Source: a virus. Taken from it: a DNA stretch of 31,741 nt. The position numbers and the translations under genes are program-made. Position 1 is the first letter of the stretch. Every line of letters starts with the position of its first letter. The notes under the pieces were generated by a model. The model was not told the DNA's origin. It did no database searches and saw only the letters and a program-made list of their open reading frames with translations. Positions 21,101 to 28,340 of the stretch are shown here, piece by piece. Location of the stretch: positions 1 to 31,741 of IMG/VR virus record IMGVR_UViG_3300043446_002530; one strand, written 5' to 3'.

Positions 21101-21864
21101 ATATCGTCGTAAGGTTCTGGATCGCCTGCTGTTTTGTCGCCTCGTGTTCCAGCGAAAAGGTCTGCGGCTTTGACGCGGTTGTCGCCGTCGCGGCTGGCCC
21201 AGTAAAAGGCATATTGCTGCGGTGGCAGGGATGCCAGCGGCATTGAGCCCAAGTAAATTCCCGCTACTTCAGGAGTGGTCAGCGTCGTTTCGCCTACGAC
21301 GTAAAGGCCTTTGTACCCTTGGCTGCCGCCATGACTAAACATCCGAGACCACACCAGAGAAGGAGTGACGAGGATGCCGCCAGTGGTGTGGCTTTCGCGT
21401 TGTTCGTAGCGGCCCCAGACGATAGGAATAGGCAGGCCGTACTCGGCAATATCGGCGGCGCCTTCAAAGCCAAAGGCTTGGTTGAACCGCGAGCGGCCGT
21501 TGGCGGATGCCAGTGTGCGGCTACGTTGCCGTGCTGGAGTTTCTGGGCGCGGCGTTAGAAAGTAAGCAGCGGCTGTACTGGCCACGCCAATCGCAAGGCT
21601 GATCAGCGTTGATACCAGCCAGGGCTCTAGGCCGGTATTTTGTACGTCAGGAATATTGCTGTATTCAGCTGGACGGATGCGCGATTGAAATGCAACGCGA
21701 GTGCGGTACCAGCGATATTCGTCTTCGCTGCAGGCGATTGTTGCAATCAGATCCCGTTCATACGGGAGCAGTGGCGCACTGTATAAACGGGCTTCAGCAT
21801 TGCGGTAGGGGACCAGGCCGCTTGCTGCCGGGCCTCGTTGATGTAGATCACTCCGTGCTGCCAT
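18133..21864 (-). CDS. J-like tail tip/host specificity protein, 1243 aa
   Basis: The size, position after TMP and the gpL- and gpK-like genes, and repeating beta-rich architecture fit the central tip protein of siphophage tails (lambda gpJ family), which contacts the host. A hydrophobic segment lies at residues about 82-103 (WLVSTLISLAIGVASTAAAY), as is common near the N-terminus of such proteins, followed by EYGLPIPIVWGRYE. The C-terminal part (SVRRRVTHEVSFKTTPEGLY, then LAPGQYIRVI) matches the conserved J-type barrel. The ATG at 21864 overlaps the upstream NlpC/P60-like gene by 118 bp; no later ATG, GTG or TTG is available nearby, so the start is uncertain. Confidence 0.85.
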   Translation of the reverse strand: MAARSDLHQRGPAASGLVPYRNAEARLYSAPLLPYERDLIATIACSEDEYRWYRTRVAFQSRIRPAEYSNIPDVQNTGLEPWLVSTLISLAIGVASTAAAYFLTPRPETPARQRSRTLASANGRSRFNQAFGFEGAADIAEYGLPIPIVWGRYEQRESHTTGGILVTPSLVWSRMFSHGGSQGYKGLYVVGETTLTTPEVAGIYLGSMPLASLPPQQYAFYWASRDGDNRVKAADLFAGTRGDKTAGDPEPYDDIFQCPTLQAMVDTGFCSVYTPTGSTAFGAYDPIKNGTHNKINWQVVSLPNGEDPERRIRATRRKIAGGAANQLQDGMKGEGAGYSCFMGVIGHKSVNGTYTEYQYPARVKVAVGDEIAYRINDTKYNDEDKFDPKSGVTLDDQDQRTVKEREEADDKLQIGELFIIGRTVWQVTQRPTNIWRRKDGPATYILKCVELTSGSNEIGIAGIRAITNQIGYDGKNYEPQWLGPSYFPLLRVAFATVRNQRPVDATELGIKSQVWNRANGLCNFPEVPTPARLIKFDEAGTTLTTGSRNSYMRRTSVFTIQLRPVGLAPNGQLYPWSMLGEQFCVTGQSPVDQYNFIRIKSGVRGQFEYRIVPKTGADVRLFSPDDTQFLRLNANGGELIGIDRATDYGQFRVTVVGEWVAAIDVRANEEFRTKGKSGTDGSWVNQAARMEVVAWLPSYLTSGKFGGWHTHYLGNPKDYKNQERSVVVTLTWATGKTVDVRITAISQYRQQQSLNDGWEWRNPSTMTIVGWSHEPPNNYEFETQVAVNNAFAAITTGPRLRVVHDAVYVKGDPAAEERWFETSSQIADVSHYEELEKSNSSNPEHEIVYVNESVGNDETPTYNSMTMFGMALRSSRSVTSLEQVRLWVPNGVPAYRFDFESVGPANKFSDLVYFLLTDTRMGAGRRVSSALVDTAGFQRTSRFLVQNRIYFDGVIEEQTNIREFISGTAPLHLCNFVIANGKFSMEPALPTNADGTLDQDAIPISALFTAGNIIEDSFAVTYSDLSERQDFRAVMTYQERVKNQLPESRSLMVLWADLVDSGQAKIETFDLSSFCTYREQAFMTARYLLSVRRRVTHEVSFKTTPEGLYLAPGQYIRVITKASPSVSYQNGVIDSAGNVTSLSGDLAGTYNIFAYRTGDNDVRETTLTVTNGVTSDSSLYNSLFTVKADTANDAGQSVYQVTQITMDEDGLVEIQATHHPCDSLLRSRIVQDVLDTSLFTVLD

Positions 21865-22130
21865 GCCACTCCAAACGCGTGCTTGTGCGTGGACAGCAAT
21901 ACCACGTCACCATCCAGCTTAGCGTCGGTGACGCGGTTGCCCCAGTGCAAAAGTTCGCGGGCTACTTGCCGCCACGTTGCTGTGTACCAGTGCGGTGATG
22001 ACGGTGGGCGAGGTATTACGAGTTCGTCTAAAACAGCCAATACAAGGTGGATGCAGTCGAGCGCTTTGTCTGGGTCTGATCCAGTTGCGCCATAGCGGTA
22101 GGGGCGACCAATCAGATCAGAAGCGCACAT
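21747..22130 (-). CDS. NlpC/P60-like tail assembly protein (gpK-like), 127 aa
   Basis: I chose the ATG at 22130 because it opens MCASDLIGRPYRYGATGSDP, the typical NlpC/P60 N-terminus; the frame is open further upstream but is shadow of the preceding gene. D-C26-IHLVLAVLDEL supplies the nucleophile Cys, and H in VAWQHGVIYI (about residue 95) the probable catalytic His. Family members between gpL- and gpJ-like genes are tail assembly cysteine peptidases that may also cleave peptidoglycan on DNA entry. It overlaps the previous gene by 14 bp and the next by 118 bp. Confidence 0.75.
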   Translation of the reverse strand: MCASDLIGRPYRYGATGSDPDKALDCIHLVLAVLDELVIPRPPSSPHWYTATWRQVARELLHWGNRVTDAKLDGDVVLLSTHKHAFGVAWQHGVIYINEARQQAAWSPTAMLKPVYTVRHCSRMNGI

Positions 22131-22578
22131 AGGACGAAGTGGGTAAGCGCCCAACAAGTCGTTGGTGCAAGCTGCGATTAGGAATGTCGCCGCCCACTGC
22201 GTCAAGCACGCTATTGAGTCGGAGATTGATGGATGTTTCGTCCCAGCCGCCAGCGGCGATGACACCTGCGTAGGTGTGCAGCAGTTGCTGCGTGTTGGAG
22301 TCGTCTGGATTGAGCAGGCAGACGTCAACAGTTGCGACCCATGCCTCGGTGGTAGCTTGGTCCGCCCACGCACGACTGAGATCGTTGTTAGGGAAAGTCA
22401 AAGCAGCATCTACATTGTCGCCGCGCGTGTTGATTGAAATGCCGCTAAATCCAAAGGGCATAAATGCGTGAAGGTAGCCGTCACGGTTGACGCCGCCACG
22501 AATAAAGAAGTTCTGGAAAGCCAGAACGTTGTTGTTGGCTTGCGTGAAGCGAACGAAGTGGCCGAGTGCGTACTGCAT
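22117..22578 (-). CDS. Minor tail protein (gpL/M-like position), 153 aa
   Basis: It lies between the tape measure and NlpC/P60-like genes, the position of gpM/gpL in lambda-type tails. Its start shares bases with the tape measure stop (TGATG). The sequence is beta-rich (QYALGHFVRFTQANNNVLAF, DAALTFPNNDLSRAWADQ, WVATVDVCLLNPDD) and ends with LNSVLDAVGGDIPNRSLHQ, resembling small minor tail proteins with a C-terminal loop. gpL-type proteins may carry an Fe-S site; here only one Cys is visible, so that function is not supported. Call from position and composition. Confidence 0.7.
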   Translation of the reverse strand: MQYALGHFVRFTQANNNVLAFQNFFIRGGVNRDGYLHAFMPFGFSGISINTRGDNVDAALTFPNNDLSRAWADQATTEAWVATVDVCLLNPDDSNTQQLLHTYAGVIAAGGWDETSINLRLNSVLDAVGGDIPNRSLHQRLVGRLPTSSYVRF

Positions 22579-25500
22579 CAGATCCCAATCCGGCGGCGGG
22601 TTGAGGATGATTGCTGCAGACGGCGCAGCGCGGCCTGCTCACCGCGCGTGGCACCTTGCGATGCCGCCTGCTGCATACCGCGCTGGAACTGATCGGCGGT
22701 GACGTAATCGACGGAGTTGATGCGCTCCACGCTGTAGCGCACGTCGATTGGGCCAACTGCTGCTATGCCGCCATCTGCACCAGTCGCCTGACCGCTACTT
22801 GGGATAACTGCAGCGCCGCGTGCTCCGCCTGCGTAGCGCTGCATGGCACCACGCATCTTGCTGGCCGGGATGACGTACTCCGGCTGACCGCCTTCGCCAA
22901 TCATGGCGCGAGTGGGACCGGTTACAAATCCACCTTCGGCATAGCCAGCTCCAGCGAGAGGAGTGCTGAACACTCTGTCCATAAAAGATGCATTTCCGCC
23001 CGGTGTAGCTGGTTCAAGGCCAGCACCTCCACCTGGAATGGCGCCCGCCATAGATTGGAATATAGTAAATATAAGTTTTTGAGCTAACATTTGAGTAGCC
23101 ATATCAATAAAAGCCTTACCAATATTTTCAAACATTGTGCTAAAAGCTTCGCTTACAGTTTGCGTACCTGTAATTAAACCTGTAATAGAACTTGTAAGAG
23201 CATTACTTACTTCGGTGCTAATAAAACCATACTGTTTATACAGCTCGTTAAGCCTAAACTGCCTTTGCTCTAGTGCTGTGCGCAGCGACAGTTCTTGCCC
23301 AAGCTGCTGGACAAACTTTTGCTGTGTATTAAATTCTTGCTGTTTAATTTGTAACGTTTTTTCGTCAAAAGCGCCGCTTTGAATTTCACGCTGCAAATCA
23401 CGAAGTTTTTCTTGCTCTGGCCGCAATTCACTATAGACACGAACACTTTGCTCTAGTAAAAATAGTTGCTCTCGAAGCTGAGCTGAATCAGGCATAAATG
23501 TATTTTCTACGCGTAAACGCTGACTAGTTTCAGAAACTCCCCGTAATGTGTTTGCTTGCGCGCGCTGCTTATCAATACGTGCTTGTTGTTCAGATAGTTG
23601 TAGTTGCTTAATTTTGCGTGCAAGAATATCGCCTTCTAAATTCATTTCAGTATTAAGTTGCGCAAGGCGTATGTCATACAATTCTAAAACTTGTTGAGCT
23701 GTTCCGGTTTTACGTGCTTCTTCAATAGCTTGTTGACGTTCAACATCAAGAGCTTTAGTTTGTAATGTGTAGTTGTACTCAAGTAGTTCTTGTTGTTTAG
23801 TGAGCCCCGCTTCTGTTCCTTGGTAAAACTCCACGCTGCGGACACGAAGCTCGATGCCTTTGCGTTCTTGCTCGTACAAATCACGTTCCAGTGTGAGACG
23901 AGCTTTTAGCGTTTGTTCTGCGGCACGAGCTGCCTCCTCCGCAGCTTGTTTAGCGGCACGAGCAGCCTCTTCTTGACGACGCTGAATTTCTTGGATACGT
24001 TCTCTTTCAATATTGTTTAACGCAACCTGTGTTTGCACGCGGCTTTTATCCAGCAAAAGTAAACGCTCTTTTGCGCTTATCTGCCCCTGTGTAAATTTAT
24101 ATTCAATTTCAGATTCTCTGTTAATGCGTTCTTGCTGTGCAAGCCTCTGCGACGTGTAAACAAATAGGTCTAAATTATTTTTTGCACTTAATGTACCCAA
24201 AGATGCTTGTGTACGCAACTGATCTGTTTCTTGTTGTAGAGTTTTTACACGCTGGGCAGCTTCTGGTGTAAGAGCTGCAGGAGCAGCACGTTTTTCTCCT
24301 TGTAAAGCAAGATTACCTATAAAGCTAACTAGACCGCCTTGCCCCGGATACTGCTTTTCTATTTCTTTAAATGTCCTAATAACGTTTGCGGTTATATCAG
24401 TCAACGTAGTCTTAACTTGTTTACCAAAATTGTCCCAGCCATTTCCTGCATCTTGTATGGCTTTTGCATTTTCACTTCCTATTGTTTTACTTAACTCTTT
24501 AAAAGCTACATCAGCCGCTTTTGCTACTTGACCACTACTTTGCAGATTTGTAATTAAAGTTTTTGTTTCAGAATCAAGTCCTCCTAAAAGTGTTTCAAGA
24601 ACTTGTGCGGCATCACCATTACCACGAAGAGCTTTGGCAAAATCTCTAGACGAGTTAGCAGCGTTATCAAAAGCAGCACCTATTGCAGTGCCAACAAGAG
24701 ATAGACCAAAACCTAACGATCCGCCTAGTGCTCCGCCTAAAGCACCACCTGCACCACCGCCGACTGCTGCACCTAAACCTTGTCCAAATAGCAGTGGAAA
24801 TGCGCCACCTATGATTGCGTTACTTGCTGCTTCGCGTGTTTGGCGGCGTGCATCTGTTCTTTTTTGTACTGCGGCAGCGTTACGCTCCAATAACTTATTA
24901 AGTCTTAACTCAAATAATTCTTCTCGTGTAACCAGTTGCAAAGTTTCTCGGCGTGCTGCATTTTCTTGAACTTTACTTTTTAGTATTGCTTGCTGATTTG
25001 CTTGAGTACGTTGGGATGCGGTATAACCACCACTAAAACCGAGACCTCCTGGACCTAGTTCAACAGTTCCTGATGTACCCCGTAAAAGCTGCAACTGTAA
25101 ACGTTGTTGGCGCACAAATTCAGCTGTCTGTGCTTTAGCGGCTCGTGCAGCTGCTTCTGTACGCTGTGTAAATTCTTGCTGCCTATCCGAAAGTTTTTGT
25201 GTTTGGCTAGCGCTCTCAGCCGCAGCATGTGCCTGTGCTTCTAAAGCTGTTTGTACCTTTGCTGCTTGTGCATCAAGTTTTGAGTTAGCTAGCTGACGTT
25301 CTTTTTCAAACTGATTTTGTAAGATAGTGTTTAATTCTGCACGCCCTTCGCGTTCAGCAAGAATTTGTTCTGTGCGCCCTCGCAATTGAGAAGATAAAGC
25401 CACAGGCGATGCTTGGCCAGGACCAATCGGACCGCCGTACTGTGTAGTTTCTCGAATACCGGCAGCTGCAAGTTTAGCTTTACGCTCTTGTTCTGTAATT

Positions 25501-25802
25501 TGCTTTAGTAATTCCGCTCGTTCACGTAGACCGGCATTAAGTTGAGTAGTAGCTGTAATGTATTTTTTAGCGGCAATAGTAGCTTCGTCTGTACCTAACG
25601 CGGCTTTATTAAATACTAGTGCTGCGTTTCCTACAGCATCTTTAAGATTGTTTATGTTGCGTACAACGCCTCCACTACCGATATTTTCAAGGTATTTATT
25701 TAAGCCATCTACTAATTTAGATGTTGCGGATACTTCGTTTTGAAGACGCTTGAGTTCTTGGGCGCCGCGTACCGCAATCTCAATATCGGCTCTGTAAGCC
25801 AC
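22578..25802 (-). CDS. Tape measure protein, 1074 aa
   Basis: This long protein sets tail length. It is almost entirely helical with many Gln, Arg, Glu and Ala, forming coiled coils at about residues 150-330 and 560-860 (for example EEAARAAEQTLKARLTLERD). A Gly/Ala-rich hydrophobic region near residues 330-385 (LGAAVGGGAGGALGGALGGS, then LGFGLSLVGTAIGAAF) may insert in the host membrane. The C-terminus has the typical YAEGGFVTGPTRAMIGEGGQ followed by EYVIP. At about 0.15 nm per residue, it predicts a tail of roughly 160 nm. The GTG start at 25802 lies 38 bp after a terminator, so this gene may use read-through or its own promoter. Confidence 0.93.
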   Translation of the reverse strand: MAYRADIEIAVRGAQELKRLQNEVSATSKLVDGLNKYLENIGSGGVVRNINNLKDAVGNAALVFNKAALGTDEATIAAKKYITATTQLNAGLRERAELLKQITEQERKAKLAAAGIRETTQYGGPIGPGQASPVALSSQLRGRTEQILAEREGRAELNTILQNQFEKERQLANSKLDAQAAKVQTALEAQAHAAAESASQTQKLSDRQQEFTQRTEAAARAAKAQTAEFVRQQRLQLQLLRGTSGTVELGPGGLGFSGGYTASQRTQANQQAILKSKVQENAARRETLQLVTREELFELRLNKLLERNAAAVQKRTDARRQTREAASNAIIGGAFPLLFGQGLGAAVGGGAGGALGGALGGSLGFGLSLVGTAIGAAFDNAANSSRDFAKALRGNGDAAQVLETLLGGLDSETKTLITNLQSSGQVAKAADVAFKELSKTIGSENAKAIQDAGNGWDNFGKQVKTTLTDITANVIRTFKEIEKQYPGQGGLVSFIGNLALQGEKRAAPAALTPEAAQRVKTLQQETDQLRTQASLGTLSAKNNLDLFVYTSQRLAQQERINRESEIEYKFTQGQISAKERLLLLDKSRVQTQVALNNIERERIQEIQRRQEEAARAAKQAAEEAARAAEQTLKARLTLERDLYEQERKGIELRVRSVEFYQGTEAGLTKQQELLEYNYTLQTKALDVERQQAIEEARKTGTAQQVLELYDIRLAQLNTEMNLEGDILARKIKQLQLSEQQARIDKQRAQANTLRGVSETSQRLRVENTFMPDSAQLREQLFLLEQSVRVYSELRPEQEKLRDLQREIQSGAFDEKTLQIKQQEFNTQQKFVQQLGQELSLRTALEQRQFRLNELYKQYGFISTEVSNALTSSITGLITGTQTVSEAFSTMFENIGKAFIDMATQMLAQKLIFTIFQSMAGAIPGGGAGLEPATPGGNASFMDRVFSTPLAGAGYAEGGFVTGPTRAMIGEGGQPEYVIPASKMRGAMQRYAGGARGAAVIPSSGQATGADGGIAAVGPIDVRYSVERINSVDYVTADQFQRGMQQAASQGATRGEQAALRRLQQSSSTRRRIGI

Positions 25803-25840
25803 GGTGCCACATCACAGTCTGGTACTTCAGTTTACGGCGG

Positions 25841-25866
25841 AAAAAAGCCGCCGGGTTAGCGGCGGC
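25841..25866 (-). terminator. Rho-independent terminator after the tail chaperone genes
   Basis: Read on the minus strand, GCCGCC (25866-25861) pairs with GGCGGC (25852-25847) around an 8-nt loop that contains the stop codon of the extended chaperone frame, followed by six T residues (25846-25841). The strong stem and U-tract make it a convincing terminator, partly insulating the tape measure gene. Confidence 0.75.
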
Positions 25867-26394
25867 GTTTGGCTTTGTCGAGTTCCTTTTGTTGGTCCTC
25901 GTTCAGGATTTGAAAGTAGGCGCTCCAGCCGAGTAATTCCTCGGCGGTCATGGTGGCGCGGACTTGGCTGAGGGTGAGTCCCAGCTCTTTGGCGACGCCG
26001 AATTGCAGCAGGAGCCAGTTGTCCTTGCGAAGTTCGGCGCTCAGGATTTTGGGTCGATGGGCTCGGCGTCGTCCGTGAGGATTGCCAGCATCAAAGCCTG
26101 GAGGTCCTTGTCCTTGACCTCGTTTTTGAGGACGTCAATTTCGCCGGCGCTGAACAGTTTGGCTCCAGTCTCATCGAGAGCCTTGGAGATTAGTAGTTGA
26201 AGCGCGAAGGCGTTGGCGTCGTCGGACTTGGCTTGTTTTTGAGCGCGTTCACGCTCGGCCATGGTCATAGGTGACACCCACATTTCAAATGTGCTGCCAT
26301 CGGAGAGTTCGACAACCTTTTTGGTAGGTTCGAGGTTGGCGGCCTTGCGCAGGCGGTCGATGGCACGTAGTTGTTGAGCTGGCATACCAGTCAC
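25856..26394 (-). CDS. Frameshifted tail assembly chaperone (gpGT-like), about 179 aa
   Basis: This is the product of a -1 ribosomal frameshift at the CCCAAAA site (26053-26047), which joins the 117-aa upstream chaperone to a second frame ending at 25856. The extension has ILSAELRKDNWLLLQFGVAK, ELGLTLSQVRATMTAEELLG and WSAYFQILNEDQQKELD, the look of gpT-like extensions (a short helical domain with a W-x-AYF motif). Without the shift there is no good start for this frame except an internal ATG, so fusion is the natural reading. Such G/GT pairs guide tail tube and tape measure assembly, as known for lambda-type phages. Expression ratio unknown. Confidence 0.75.
26041..26394 (-). CDS. Tail assembly chaperone (gpG-like), 117 aa
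   Basis: The product is small, helical and acidic, with a beta-hairpin in the first half (KKVVELSDGSTFEMWVSPMT) and helices after it (MAERERAQKQAKSDDANAFA, LQLLISKALDETG). It lies between the tail tube and tape measure genes, the classic position, and its 3' end holds a slippery heptamer. The start is GTG 26394; ATG 26385 in the same frame is an alternative and may be better spaced. A TACAGT hexamer (26414-26409 on the minus strand), just after a terminator, could be its -10 element. Confidence 0.8.
   Translation of the reverse strand: MTGMPAQQLRAIDRLRKAANLEPTKKVVELSDGSTFEMWVSPMTMAERERAQKQAKSDDANAFALQLLISKALDETGAKLFSAGEIDVLKNEVKDKDLQALMLAILTDDAEPIDPKS
26047..26053 (-). promoter_or_regulatory. 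Programmed -1 frameshift slippery site CCCAAAA
   Basis: Read on the minus strand, the bases are C-CCA-AAA in the zero frame, the X-XXY-YYZ pattern, ending 3 nt before the TGA stop at 26043-26041. Slipping -1 changes the codons to CCC-AAA and continues in the longer frame to 25856. Position and pattern match the G/GT switch of lambda-like tail operons. Confidence 0.75.
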
Positions 26395-26427
26395 AGGGGT
26401 ATGGGACTACTGTAGCTGATTAGAAAT

Positions 26428-26453
26428 AAAAAACCCCGGCTTGTGGGCCGGGG
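26428..26453 (-). terminator. Rho-independent terminator after the tail tube gene
   Basis: On the minus strand, CCCCGGC (26453-26447) pairs with GCCGGGG (26440-26434) around a 6-nt loop, followed by six T residues (26433-26428). It lies 28 bp after the tail tube stop at 26482 and would raise the ratio of tube to downstream tail transcripts. Confidence 0.85.
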
Positions 26454-26481
26454 CGCTGATTCTGACTGCTTTAGCAGCCTA

Positions 26482-27252
26482 TCAAGCGGTCTTGATCAGG
26501 TCGAAAGTAGGGGTGGAGCTGGGGCGGAAGTTGATGGCCACGGCAATGGCATCATCCGGGTTAACCGTCAGACTGGCGGAAGTCAGTACGATCGGCATAG
26601 AGATCGAGCGGCTGAGGGTGTCACTGACAACACCCGCGCTGTAAATACGGTCAACGTACAGTTTTACGTATGCGCCGGTCTGGTTGCGTTGGATGATGTC
26701 GTTGATCATCCGGTTGGCGAAGTTTTCGTCGTCAGTCGTGAAGTACACGGTGGTAGAACCAGTGCCTTCGGCAAAGCCGGCGACGTAACTACGGAAGGGG
26801 GCGTACTGTGCGGCGTTCTGGCCGATGGTCGTAACGTCAATTTCAGTACGAGTGATTTCAAAAGTCCAGTCGCGGACTTGGCCGACCGACTCGTAGTCGG
26901 CGTACGCAACTTGGAAGTAGTTGTTGCCGGTGGCGGTGCCGTCGTCTGTGATGTCCACAGCCGCGCCGCCATCAGTGGCGGAAACTTGCAGAGCACCAGT
27001 AGAAGCGGTGTAGCTGCTGACGTAGTAGGTCGTGCCAGCAGTTAGGCCAGCAGGCAGAGTGCCAGTGGGGGTAGCGCCAGCGCTGTTTTGCACGCTGAAT
27101 TTAACGGGGTCACCGACTTGGAAACCAAAGAAGGTTTCGACGGTGATGGTGTTTGTGGTGGCGTTTACGGTCGCTTCGCCGAAGGTGCCAACAGTGCCTG
27201 CGGGCTTGTAGTAGAAGGCACCGGAAGTGCCCGTGATAACGGTGGCAGTCAT
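26482..27252 (-). CDS. Major tail tube protein, 256 aa
   Basis: Position, size and pattern fit the major tail tube protein. The C-terminal half (about residues 120-256) carries the tube-fold features: VRDWTFEITRTEIDVTTIGQ, YVAGFAEGTGSTTVYFTTDD, and MPIVLTSASLTVNPDDAIAV. An additional domain lies at residues about 25-115 (VGDPVKFSVQNSAGATP, AGLTAGTTYYVSSYTASTGA, LQVSATDGGAAVDITDDGTA) and resembles the beta module of the protein at 11697-12281. It is followed by a strong terminator and preceded by two hairpins, which fits a highly expressed gene. Confidence 0.85.
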   Translation of the reverse strand: MTATVITGTSGAFYYKPAGTVGTFGEATVNATTNTITVETFFGFQVGDPVKFSVQNSAGATPTGTLPAGLTAGTTYYVSSYTASTGALQVSATDGGAAVDITDDGTATGNNYFQVAYADYESVGQVRDWTFEITRTEIDVTTIGQNAAQYAPFRSYVAGFAEGTGSTTVYFTTDDENFANRMINDIIQRNQTGAYVKLYVDRIYSAGVVSDTLSRSISMPIVLTSASLTVNPDDAIAVAINFRPSSTPTFDLIKTA

Positions 27253-27273
27253 GGGTAACTGGTTGAAGAGGGG

Positions 27274-27314
27274 CGGGCACTGCCCGGCTTAATACAGGTT
27301 AGCGCCTGTACTAA
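27274..27314 (-). repeat. Two hairpins in the leader of the tail tube gene
   Basis: CGGGCA-c-TGCCCG (27274-27286) and a 10-bp arm pair TTAATACAGG / CCTGTACTAA (27289-27298 and 27305-27314, one G-U pair in RNA) lie in the 69-bp gap before the tail tube gene. Neither is followed by a U-tract on the minus strand. They could stabilise mRNA or mark an RNA processing point. Confidence 0.5.
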
Positions 27315-27321
27315 CGATCAC

Positions 27322-27753
27322 TTAAGACAACACAGTTGCTGTGTACGAGGTGTCGATGCGGCCCACAAAATGTGGAGAGTCTTCTGTCGTAGAAAATGTA
27401 GGTCCATTAATCTCGCCTACGCGGAAATAAACGCCACTGGTTGTTTTTGCTGTGTTGTTAAGGGTTTCCAGTGCAGTTACTGCGGTGGTAAGCAAGGTCT
27501 GGTTGCGGGCGGGGCCACGGCCTTTTTCCGTAAAAATGCGGATGACAACTGCACCACGCGCGTTGTCCACGCTGCTGGTAAGCGTGGGCTCGTTGGTAGT
27601 GCCGAAAGTAACATTGACGCGGACGTACTCAGTTGTAGTGTTTGCTGGTACGGCTGTGATGTTGTCGAAGTAAACAGGAACAGCAGGTACCAGTGAATTA
27701 AACGCTGTCAGCAGCGGATTTTCAACGGCAGCGCGGATGGCTTGGTAATTCAT
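27322..27753 (-). CDS. Tail terminator protein (DUF4128/gpU-like), 143 aa
   Basis: The pattern fits tail terminators of siphophages: N-terminal helix (YQAIRAAVENPLLTAFNSLV), PVYFDNITAVPANTTTEYVR, then GAVVIRIFTEKGRGPARNQT, and GVYFRVGEINGPTFS. It lies between the gp10-like and tail tube genes, its usual position. The protein caps the tail tube and joins it to the head. It is coupled to the upstream gene by ATGA. Confidence 0.85.
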   Translation of the reverse strand: MNYQAIRAAVENPLLTAFNSLVPAVPVYFDNITAVPANTTTEYVRVNVTFGTTNEPTLTSSVDNARGAVVIRIFTEKGRGPARNQTLLTTAVTALETLNNTAKTTSGVYFRVGEINGPTFSTTEDSPHFVGRIDTSYTATVLS

Positions 27754-28340
27754 GAGAATCTGCGGTTGATGGCCGCATCCATTTCAATTTGAACGGCTCT
27801 ACCTAAGTTAGAGCTGGCGTAAGTAGCAAACCAGTCAAGAGGTGCTGTGCGGCTGGAGTTTTGGCCCTCGTTTCCGCCGCCAATCTGACCTCGATATGTG
27901 GCTTGAGCACGCGGTCCAGAAACTTCCCACTTTTGACGACCAAGGGCTGTTTGAGGTTCAGCTGTTCGACGGCGAGCATAGTATTGGCGATCGTGCTCAA
28001 CAGCATCTACTGCTTCTAAAGCGTGAGGAGCAAAATTGCTGATACGGAAAACTACGCTGTCTTTTGTGCCAAAACTTTTAACTACTTGTACGCCAGATAG
28101 TGCGGGAGTGAATACAGGTCTTGGCTCTCCAGGTTGGCCTGTGCCACGAGCAGTTGTAGTAGGTGTTTGAATTTCCCAAGAGTTAGAAAATTCGCCGCTC
28201 CAGCTTGGGCCTGCTTGCTGCATTTCGCGTACGACGCGCTCGGCAACACGTTTTGGGCCGTTGTAAATCGTTGTTGCGGCTACGCGATCAAGTTCTTGGA
28301 GCAGGTTTATGCCGCCTTGCCAGAAACCTTTACGTGCCAT
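27750..28340 (-). CDS. HK97 gp10-like tail component, 196 aa
   Basis: The protein is basic and mixed alpha/beta, with ERVVREMQQAGPSWSGEFSN, SGVQVVKSFGTKDSVVFRIS, and NFAPHALEAVDAVEHD, the last typical of gp10-like head-tail or tail-completion proteins (the N..pyA...E.G pattern, here NFAPHALEAVD). It lies between the adaptor gene and the tail terminator. The start shares bases with the upstream stop (TAATG). The exact role in neck assembly is known only by family. Confidence 0.8.
   Translation of the reverse strand: MARKGFWQGGINLLQELDRVAATTIYNGPKRVAERVVREMQQAGPSWSGEFSNSWEIQTPTTTARGTGQPGEPRPVFTPALSGVQVVKSFGTKDSVVFRISNFAPHALEAVDAVEHDRQYYARRRTAEPQTALGRQKWEVSGPRAQATYRGQIGGGNEGQNSSRTAPLDWFATYASSNLGRAVQIEMDAAINRRFS

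Noticed and set aside
20791-21246. Plus-strand frame of 151 codons opposite the J-like gene
   Set aside because: Antisense to a clearly coding region, cysteine-rich composition unlike neighbouring genes, no motif.
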